This document shows, piece after piece, positions 9,079-15,625 of a stretch of DNA of 64,000 bases (position 1 is its first letter; the number at the start of each line of letters is the position of its first letter). The position numbers and the translations under genes were made by a program. Source of the DNA: an uncultured Muribaculaceae bacterium (GTDB lineage: Bacteria > Bacteroidota > Bacteroidia > Bacteroidales > Muribaculaceae); assembly GCA_910584125.1 (NCBI GenBank), contig CAJTXU010000001.1:57076-121075 (forward strand), read 5' to 3'. The notes beneath the pieces are model-generated. The model made no database searches. It saw only the letters and a program-made list of their open reading frames with translations, and was not told the origin of the DNA.

Positions 9079-10290
9079 ATGAAAAAGATCAAGCTCTTCA
9101 TATTAGGACTCTTCCGGGTGTACTGCCGCGAGTTCAAGCTCGTGCTCCACGACCCGGGCGTCATACTGTTCATCACGTTCCTGCCGCTCGTCTACCCCAT
9201 CATCTACTCGCTGATCTACAATCCCGAGATTGTCAAGGAGGTGCCGATGGTGGTGATCGACGACGACCGCACGCCGCTGAGCCGCGAGCTGGTGCGCAAC
9301 CTCGACGCCTGCGACCAGGTGTGGGTGCGCGGATATGCCGCCGACCTCCCCGAGGCCCGTCGCGCCATGGACAGCCACAAATGCTTCGCCATACTCGAGA
9401 TTCCCTCTGGATTCGAGCGCAAGGTAGGACGCTCGGAGACGGCCGACGCCGTGATGTATTGCGACATGTCGCTGCTGCTGCGATACCGGGGCTTTCTCGT
9501 CGCCACCACCGAGGTGATGCAGGCCATGGGCAGCGAGCTCCTGGCCGAGGACATAAACGCGCTGGCCCCCCTGGCCGGCACGATCGTCACCGGCGACCTC
9601 CTCCCCATCGAGAACGAACCCATGGGCAACATCCGCGGAGGCTTCGACTCGTTCATCATGCCCGGCGTCCTGATCCTCATCCTACACCAGTGCATCGTCC
9701 TCGCCATCGGAATGATCGGCGGCGCTCGCCGCGAAAAATCAAGCCTCACCGGATACAACCCGCACAACAATTCGCGTTATGTCATGGGGACGATGCTGGG
9801 CAAGTCGCTCTGTTATTTCACACTGTTGATTGTGCCCTCCATCTTCATGATCCATTACGTGCCGATGATGTTCCGCTTCCCTATGGCCGGCGACATATGG
9901 CAGGAGATGGCTTTCCTGCTCCCGATGTCGTTCGCCTGCTTCGGGCTGGGATTCGTGTTCCAGGCGTTCGTCACCGAGCGCGAGTCGGTGTTCGTCAGCT
10001 GGGTGGTCACCTCGCTGATCTTCCTGCTCCTCTCGGGTCTCATCTGGCCCCGCTACGACATGTCGCCCGTCTGGAGGGCTCTCTCCGACATATGCCCGTC
10101 GTCATGGGCCGTCGAGGGTTTCGTCAAGATGAACTCCAACGGCGCCTCGATCTCGCAGGTCGGACATGAGTATCTGATGCTCTGGATCCTCGCCGTGGCA
10201 TGGAACGCCGCCGGATACTGCGCGCAGAAATGGTTCATGGGCCTCCCGAAGCAATCGAAAGAAACCCAAACCGACCGTCAGACCGCCTGA
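9079..10290 (+). CDS. ABC-2 type transporter permease, second subunit
   Basis: This 403-residue permease is a diverged paralogue of the gene before it. It has one N-terminal helix (about 30-50), a periplasmic domain starting VVIDDDRTPLSRELVRNLDA and a C-terminal bundle of helices. The VIDDD-RTPLSREL segment aligns with VDKDG-TSLSREI of the first permease, which supports an origin by duplication. Its TGA shares one base with the ATG of the downstream acyltransferase (TGATG), so the two are translationally coupled. No ATP-binding domain is fused to it. Confidence 0.88.
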   Translation: MKKIKLFILGLFRVYCREFKLVLHDPGVILFITFLPLVYPIIYSLIYNPEIVKEVPMVVIDDDRTPLSRELVRNLDACDQVWVRGYAADLPEARRAMDSHKCFAILEIPSGFERKVGRSETADAVMYCDMSLLLRYRGFLVATTEVMQAMGSELLAEDINALAPLAGTIVTGDLLPIENEPMGNIRGGFDSFIMPGVLILILHQCIVLAIGMIGGARREKSSLTGYNPHNNSRYVMGTMLGKSLCYFTLLIVPSIFMIHYVPMMFRFPMAGDIWQEMAFLLPMSFACFGLGFVFQAFVTERESVFVSWVVTSLIFLLLSGLIWPRYDMSPVWRALSDICPSSWAVEGFVKMNSNGASISQVGHEYLMLWILAVAWNAAGYCAQKWFMGLPKQSKETQTDRQTA

Positions 10291-11225
10291 TGAACCTCAC
10301 CGAACGAATCACCTACCACCTGCTCCATTCCCTGCTCTGGTGCCTGTCGCTGCTGCCGCTCCGCGCCATGTATGTCATCTCCGACGCCGTGGCCTGGATC
10401 CTGCGCCGCGTGGCCCGCTACCGCCTGCGAGTGGTGCGCGACAACCTTGAGTCGTCGTTTCCCGAAAAGTCCAAGCGCGAGCTCCGCGACATCGAGCGCC
10501 GCTTCTACGGCTTCCTCGCCGACTACTTCTTCGAAACCGTCAAGATGCTCACCATGAGCCGCCGCCAGATGATGCGCCGCCTCACGGTGGAGAACATCGA
10601 GATGGTCGACGACGCCGTGGCCCGGGGCCGCAGCGTGACGCTGCTGCTCGGCCACTACTGCAACTGGGAATGGGTCAGCTCGCTGCCGATGCGCTTCACG
10701 CCCGGAACCGTCGGCGCCCAGGTATACCATTACCTCCACAACAAGGCCATGGACCGCATCTTCATGAAGATCCGCACCCGCTTCGACTCGCACAACATCG
10801 AGATGAACGACATCATGCGCTTCCTGATAGACCACAAGCGCCGGGGCGTGCCCACCGTCACCGGCTTCATCGCCGACCAGTGTCCTAAATACGACATCCA
10901 TCTCTTCGTCGACTTTCTGGGCCACGACACGGGCGTCTACACAGGCCCCGAACGCATCGCCCGCTTCCTCGACTCGGAGGTGCTGTTCTGCCACATGCGC
11001 CGCGACCGCCGCGGCCATTACGTGCTGCGTTTCGTGCCCGTGACGCTCGAGCCCAAGCGCGAGGCGACATTCGACATCACGCGCGCCTACATCGACCTGC
11101 TCGAGAAGAACATCCGCGAGGCGCCGCAATACTGGCTCTGGAGCCACCGCCGCTGGAAGCGCACCCGAGCCGACTTCTACGAGCACTGGGGCGAGCACGC
11201 CGACAAGATGCTCTCACACCTGTGA
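10290..11225 (+). CDS. Lipid A biosynthesis acyltransferase (LpxL/HtrB family)
   Basis: This 311-residue protein belongs to the lysophospholipid-acyltransferase family that adds a secondary acyl chain to lipid A at the inner membrane. It has an N-terminal hydrophobic helix (LLHSLLWCLSLLPLRAMYVI) and the catalytic HX4E motif in LLGHYCNWEW. The downstream GFIADQCP and YTGPERIARFL segments are also typical. I chose the ATG at 10290 because it overlaps the stop of the permease gene; a longer reading from 10200 would lie inside that gene. Coupling to an exporter hints at envelope-lipid work, which is inference. Confidence 0.9.
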   Translation: MNLTERITYHLLHSLLWCLSLLPLRAMYVISDAVAWILRRVARYRLRVVRDNLESSFPEKSKRELRDIERRFYGFLADYFFETVKMLTMSRRQMMRRLTVENIEMVDDAVARGRSVTLLLGHYCNWEWVSSLPMRFTPGTVGAQVYHYLHNKAMDRIFMKIRTRFDSHNIEMNDIMRFLIDHKRRGVPTVTGFIADQCPKYDIHLFVDFLGHDTGVYTGPERIARFLDSEVLFCHMRRDRRGHYVLRFVPVTLEPKREATFDITRAYIDLLEKNIREAPQYWLWSHRRWKRTRADFYEHWGEHADKMLSHL

Positions 11226-11287
11226 CAAATAGCACCGGAACTGAAAGAGCCCTTTATGACGCCATTTCTCCGGCTACAGTGAAAAAA

Positions 11288-11315
11288 TCAGGGGTGTCCG
11301 CGCGGACACCCCTGA
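11288..11315. terminator. Perfect 28-bp palindrome, bidirectional terminator
   Basis: TCAGGGGTGTCCG is followed at once by its reverse complement, sharing the central CG. The site lies between two convergent genes (ends at 11225 and 11341). On the minus strand the stem is followed by TTTTTTC, a classic intrinsic terminator for the lipoprotein gene. On the plus strand the following tract is weaker (TAATTA). Confidence 0.85.
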
Positions 11316-11340
11316 TAATTAGCCATTTGCCATTACAGCC

Positions 11341-12423
11341 TCAGTCGGCGATTTCGTTGATGTGGTTGCGGACTTTCGCCGCCTCGCTTTCGCTCATGGC
11401 GCTTCCTTTGAGCGTGAAGATGCCGTTGCCGATGCGCACGCTGCGCTCGTTGCCCAGACCTATGCCCAGAAGCGTCTCGTAGTCGCCGCCCGCACGCGAG
11501 CCGTCAACCGTAGGATCGGGAAGCTGTCCGTCAGCGTCGTTAATCTTGAATGTCATCACCACAGTGTAGTCGCCGTTACCGGCCCCTGCGCGATATGTTC
11601 CGCGTGCCGGGTTGCGGCCCGTAAGCGTCGGAATGATGTTGCCCTTGTAGCGCGCCACGATCAGCCAGTCGGTAGGGATGCTGCTGTCGCAGTTGCGATA
11701 CATGTCGACCACCACTGTATACTCGCCGTTCATGACGAACTGCTCCGGGATCACGATATTCTCGTTGTTCAGACCGTCGATGCTGCAGGCGGCGTTCGAG
11801 TCGTGGTCGAGACCGAACGAGCCAAGAAGGTCGCCGTTCTCATCATAGACATCGCCGCCACGGTTGCCGTAGTAGATGTGCAGGCCGTTCGGGCAGATGA
11901 GATGCAGATCGACGTCCTTTTCGTTCTCGAACGTCAGGTTGATGGCGAGGTCGCCCTCCATACTCTCCACGAACTCTATGTGTTTCTCGACGGCCTCGGT
12001 GTAGATGCCGCTTATTGTCCTCGCGCTGAGCACCATCGTGATGTCATCGCCGAGCTCGCTCGAATACATCACGGGGATAAGGTAGCTGTAGCGGTTACTC
12101 GAGCTCGCGTTCTCGTCGGGCTGGGAGGCGTATTCCAGATAGCCGTCGACGCCCTCGACCGAGACGAAGAACTTCTCGCACTCCTCGGGCGAGGAGATGG
12201 AGATGAAGTTCATGCCGCCGGCCAGCGCGCGGTCGTTGCACTGCACGCTGCCGATAGCCGCGTCGCCCTCGGGCTGTTCGCCACTGCGATACTCTGCACC
12301 TTCGATCGAGAAATACTTCGTCTCGAGTTCCGGTTCGTCGTCCTTGTCGCTGCAGGAGCTGAATCCCGCCGACATCAGCACGGCGCAGAGCGCCGCCGCC
12401 GAATTCTTGTAGAAATTTGTCAT
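11341..12423 (-). CDS. Predicted lipoprotein with a YfaP-like (DUF2135-type) domain
   Basis: This 360-residue surface or periplasmic lipoprotein starts MTNFYKNSAAALCAVLMSAG and has a lipobox ending in FSSC (cysteine at about residue 24). I chose this start because it gives the signal peptide. The middle (about 165-290) reads DVDLHLICPNGLHIYYGNR, followed by an acidic GGDVYDENGDLLGSFGLDHD segment and a WLIVARYKG strand. This resembles YfaP/DUF2135 domains that carry calcium-like DxD loops. Function is unknown. It is monocistronic, with a -7 box 64 bp upstream of its ATG and a strong terminator downstream. Confidence 0.7.
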   Translation of the reverse strand: MTNFYKNSAAALCAVLMSAGFSSCSDKDDEPELETKYFSIEGAEYRSGEQPEGDAAIGSVQCNDRALAGGMNFISISSPEECEKFFVSVEGVDGYLEYASQPDENASSSNRYSYLIPVMYSSELGDDITMVLSARTISGIYTEAVEKHIEFVESMEGDLAINLTFENEKDVDLHLICPNGLHIYYGNRGGDVYDENGDLLGSFGLDHDSNAACSIDGLNNENIVIPEQFVMNGEYTVVVDMYRNCDSSIPTDWLIVARYKGNIIPTLTGRNPARGTYRAGAGNGDYTVVMTFKINDADGQLPDPTVDGSRAGGDYETLLGIGLGNERSVRIGNGIFTLKGSAMSESEAAKVRNHINEIAD

Positions 12424-12486
12424 TCCGTTTGTTGTTAATGGTTGATATTTGTGTGTTATCTGCTCTGAGTTTATGTAGACCCGCCA

Positions 12487-12494
12487 CAAAGGTA
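12487..12494 (-). promoter_or_regulatory. -7 promoter box (TACCTTTG) of the lipoprotein gene
   Basis: On the minus strand this matches TAnnTTTG, 64 bp upstream of the ATG at 12423. The upstream sequence TGTCAAAAAGAATTTG is nearly the same as that before the box at 15377, which suggests an extended shared promoter. A canonical TTTG -33 box is not at the usual spacing. Confidence 0.6.
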
Positions 12495-12575
12495 CAAATT
12501 CTTTTTGACATTTCCATCACGGTTTTGCCGTATGTGCATAAAAAAGTGAAAAATCACCTAATTTATATTGAGAAA

Positions 12576-12603
12576 AAGGGCGCCCCTGCAAAGGGACGCC
12601 CTT
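12576..12603 (-). terminator. Intrinsic terminator of the anchor-J protein gene
   Basis: AAGGGCGCCCCT pairs with AGGGACGCCCTT (one mismatch) around a short loop. On the minus strand the stem is followed by TTTCTC. It lies 23 bp downstream of the stop of the gene ending at 12627. Confidence 0.8.
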
Positions 12604-12626
12604 GTTTGTCAGGAATATGACGCGGG

Positions 12627-14936
12627 TCAGAGCACGAGCTTGCGGCTCTTGCCGTCGGCGTAGCGCACGATGTAGACGCCGTGGGTCAGCTGGCCTGCCT
12701 CCACCTTCTCGCCGGCGAGATTGTAGATGGCCTCTACCTGACCGGAGGTCTCAAGGTCGGTGATGTCCTTGATGCTGCCGACGCCGGGGTTGACCTTAAG
12801 CGTCTTCGACACGCCGGGGGCCGTGAGCGTGATCTCGCATTCGGTCAGTTCCTTGCCCTCGGCTGCGCTGAGTGTCAGCACGGCCTCGTGGTATCTGCCC
12901 TCGACCTTCGCGTTGAGCGTCTCGGGAGCGTTGACCGTGATGTCGGCGCCGTCGTAATATGATCCGAGAGCCACCTGCGCGGGCGTGCCGTCTACGGGGA
13001 CGGTCACGTTCTCGTCGGCGCAATCGAGCCAGGGATAGCAGCCGTGGAGCGTGAACGCGAAGCAGCTGTAGATCGGACCCTCGGGACCCTCGACCATGGC
13101 GGTCGTGGTGTAGCTGCGGCGGTATTCGGTGTCGCCGCCGAGCTTGTTCATCGTCTCCAGATAAGCGAAGGCGCGCTCCACATCGGGATGCTGCGACTGC
13201 ACGGGCGCGAAATATTCCACACCCTCGCCGTTGAAGCCGGTGAAGCGCAGGTAGTAGCCCACATGGCTGTCATCAATCACAACGGGAGCGTCGAACGTGA
13301 AGGGAATCGTGAACGTGTCGTTGACACCCTCGCCGAGCTTGACGATCACCTGCTCAGACGTGCACTTGGCCGATGCCAGCGGAGTCTCGAGGGGCTCGAA
13401 GTCGTCGTTGAGAGGGATGATCTCGATGTTGAACTCGGGAGTGCCCGTGATCTTGCCGATGGCGTTGAGATGCACGCCCTCGATTACGAGCGGAGCCTTG
13501 GGGGCCGCGACGAAGTTGATCAGAGCCACAACCTTGACGTCATCGCCATCCTCGGCCATACCGTTCGACTTGAGGTTGAGCCAGTAACGGTCGGAATTGA
13601 CGTTGTAGCCGAACACAGGTATGGCCATGTCGCCGATGGTCTCGTCCTCGACGATGGTGACGCCGATGTCGCTCTTCTCGGTGTTGAAGGGGAGCATGCC
13701 GAAGTGGTACATATTGCCCTGGATCTCGAAGTCAGGGCGGCCGCCGGCCTGCAGGTATTTCGGCAGGGCGGCATAACTGCCCTCGGTCGCGCCGGGAGCG
13801 CTGGCGCGAAGCACCGGCATGTAATACATGTTGTTGCGGCGCGTGAATTCAGACGTGTAGTCAGGGGCGTACTCCACGGAGAGGCTGTACTGGTCGTCAG
13901 AGGTCGCCCAGTCGTTGGTGGCCGGGTCATGGTAGTCCCACGCATAGGTCGCCTCGACCGAACTCATGTTCTCGAATGTGATGGGGGCATGCACAGGATA
14001 GATGGCGAATGGACTGTTGAGCGACGTCCACGACTCGTCGGCCTGGAAGCCGAAATAGAGCGCGTCCATAGGCTCCATGTAATATACGCCCTCAAGGTTG
14101 GGAAGGCCCACGGTGACGCAGTCGATGGCGAGGGTGTCGGCATCGGTGGCCGCGTAGCGGAAGGCGATCTCGACATTCTTGCCGGCATATTCGGCGAGGG
14201 ACACGATGAACTCATGGTAACCGTCCACGTAGAGGAGTTCCTCGGGAGTCATCTCGGCATAGACATCGGTCATGCTCCAGATCTGGGTCCACTCTCCGCC
14301 GTCCACACGGACTTCAACCGTGAGGTCGCCGACAGTGGTGGGATCTCCGATCCACGACATCGAATCCCAATCGACATTGGTGGTGTCGAAGAAGAAGAAA
14401 GGATGCGCGAAGAGCTGGAACGACAGCTGCTCGTTCTCCTTGATGGTCAGCGCGGGGGTGACGACACGCTCATCCTGAGGGATGCCCGACTGGCTGAAAC
14501 CGATGGCGAGGGCGAGCTGGCCGTCGGGAGGAGTGGGGAAAACGAAACCGTCGGCGACCGATGCACCCCAGGTGGCTCCCGGCTCAAGGCCTTCGCCGCT
14601 GTTGGAGATGCGCGACCAACCCTCGGGGATGTCGGTGCCGAGGCTCGGGTCGCAGTTTTCGAAACTTTCGAAGAGCGAGATGCCCTCGGCGGCCTCGGCC
14701 TGACGCGAAGCGGCGCGGCTTATGGGGCGGATCGTCTGGCGCGACGAAGCGGCGGCCGTCTGGCGGCCGTCAAGATGCCTCATAGGGCGGACAACCGACT
14801 GATTCCTGGTCTTGTTGACGGCCTTCACCGTCTTGAACTCGTTGGCGGCGAAACGGATACCGTCGCCGACTGTCGATGCGAGCATAAGGGCGGGAGACGC
14901 CATCACACCCATCGCGATAAGTAGCTTGTGAGTCAT
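12627..14936 (-). CDS. Secreted choice-of-anchor J domain protein with type IX-like tail
   Basis: This 769-residue secreted protein has an N-terminal signal peptide (MTHKLLIAMGVMASPALMLAS). A choice-of-anchor J/cleaved-adhesin domain spans about 98-280 (LFESFENCDPSLGTDIPEGW, then VVTPALTIKENEQLSFQLFA). Unassigned beta-rich repeats follow. The C-terminal 45 residues have the usual shape of type IX sorting tails: IYNLAGEKVEAGQL, then GVYIVRYADGKSRKLVL. It is probably surface-exposed, possibly a host- or glycan-binding adhesin, which is inference. A -7 box lies about 440 bp upstream, beyond a fold-back element. A terminator follows the gene. Confidence 0.8.
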   Translation of the reverse strand: MTHKLLIAMGVMASPALMLASTVGDGIRFAANEFKTVKAVNKTRNQSVVRPMRHLDGRQTAAASSRQTIRPISRAASRQAEAAEGISLFESFENCDPSLGTDIPEGWSRISNSGEGLEPGATWGASVADGFVFPTPPDGQLALAIGFSQSGIPQDERVVTPALTIKENEQLSFQLFAHPFFFFDTTNVDWDSMSWIGDPTTVGDLTVEVRVDGGEWTQIWSMTDVYAEMTPEELLYVDGYHEFIVSLAEYAGKNVEIAFRYAATDADTLAIDCVTVGLPNLEGVYYMEPMDALYFGFQADESWTSLNSPFAIYPVHAPITFENMSSVEATYAWDYHDPATNDWATSDDQYSLSVEYAPDYTSEFTRRNNMYYMPVLRASAPGATEGSYAALPKYLQAGGRPDFEIQGNMYHFGMLPFNTEKSDIGVTIVEDETIGDMAIPVFGYNVNSDRYWLNLKSNGMAEDGDDVKVVALINFVAAPKAPLVIEGVHLNAIGKITGTPEFNIEIIPLNDDFEPLETPLASAKCTSEQVIVKLGEGVNDTFTIPFTFDAPVVIDDSHVGYYLRFTGFNGEGVEYFAPVQSQHPDVERAFAYLETMNKLGGDTEYRRSYTTTAMVEGPEGPIYSCFAFTLHGCYPWLDCADENVTVPVDGTPAQVALGSYYDGADITVNAPETLNAKVEGRYHEAVLTLSAAEGKELTECEITLTAPGVSKTLKVNPGVGSIKDITDLETSGQVEAIYNLAGEKVEAGQLTHGVYIVRYADGKSRKLVL

Positions 14937-15067
14937 AAGAGTTATTTTGATGTTAGTATTTTGCTTTTGATGCTAATATTGTAATATTCTTATTAGAAGC
15001 CTACAAGCTATAAGTTATATGTCAAAAGTTATCACTTACATAGCCCGTATTACTTCTTACTTAATAC
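14937..15067. other. AT-rich leader region without a gene
   Basis: This stretch lies between the start codon at 14936 and the fold-back element. It is AT-rich and ends in a TATTACTTCTTACTTAATACTT repeat tract. I see no coding potential, tRNA or clear promoter box in it. It would be 5' leader if transcription starts at the -7 box at 15377. Confidence 0.5.
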
Positions 15068-15300
15068 TTAAGTAAGTGTTCAAATTAAACCGATAGTAAG
15101 TGATTATAATCTTGCATATCATCTGCTTGCTCTTTTTGGCATCTTTGGCTTTGTCGTTCGGTCGCATAGCTCGCTATGCTCCCTCACTCCGCAGCCAATT
15201 GAAAATCGGCGAATGACCGCTGAACACAATAAGACATGAGCCAAATATGCTCAAAAATAGCTTCGCATCTGATATGCATTTAATTTGACCACTTACTTAT
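15068..15300. mobile_element. Fold-back (MITE-like) element with long imperfect inverted repeats
   Basis: The left end reads AAGTAAGTGTTCAAATTAAA (from 15070) and the right end is its reverse complement with one change (to 15298). Further in, TGCATATCATCTGC with the following TTTTTGGCATCTTTGGCT again mirrors the right arm with scattered mismatches. Each arm is roughly 75 bp, allowing one 23-bp gap. The centre holds GCATAGC-TC-GCTATGC and is more GC-rich than the arms. The sequences CCGTATTACTTCTTA (left) and CCATATTACTTCTTA (right) flank it. There is no transposase gene inside, so mobility would need an enzyme supplied in trans. Confidence 0.65.
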
Positions 15301-15376
15301 TGCTTATCCCATATTACTTCTTATATTACTTCTTACTTATTACATTTATTGTTGCCATCGTTATGCGATTACGCCA

Positions 15377-15384
15377 CAAAGATA
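15377..15384 (-). promoter_or_regulatory. -7 promoter box (TATCTTTG)
   Basis: On the minus strand the sequence TTGTCAAAAATAATTCG precedes TATCTTTGTGGCG. It resembles the promoter at 12487 almost base for base. It should drive the gene starting at 14936, which would have a leader of about 440 nt containing the fold-back element. Confidence 0.55.
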
Positions 15385-15625
15385 CGAATTATTTTTGACA
15401 AACCGCGCAAAAGCCCCACCTCAACCCGATTATTTAAGTATTTATAACGCGAGTTCGGGATAAGTCTTTATTTCAATCTGATATGGAGTCGTCGCACACA
15501 ATGTCGAAAAGACATCTCCTGTGTAGCTGATTCTCTGGCCTTGAAGCCATATCGCGTACCCCCCGGGTCTCTGGTTCTATGGTCTTAAAGACTTGTCGCG
15601 CAGCACTCTGATCATTTATCATTAA
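15385..15625. other. Intergenic region without a gene; small nested hairpin
   Basis: No open frame or tRNA is visible. At about 15496-15527, ACACA and ATGTC pair with GACAT and TGTGT to form a nested hairpin that could end transcription of the DUF5686 gene, although it lacks a T tract. The last 20 bp carry TTATCATTAAT repeats. Confidence 0.4.

Noticed and set aside
13044..14924. A 626-codon open frame on the plus strand
   Set aside because: It is the antisense shadow of the choice-of-anchor J gene. Its composition (Arg/His/Val/Gly-rich, no motif) is typical of antisense reading in GC-rich DNA.
14937..15625. A tRNA or known ncRNA in the largest spacer
   Set aside because: I looked for a cloverleaf, a T-loop and a CCA end and saw none. 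The structure there is explained by the fold-back element and short repeats.
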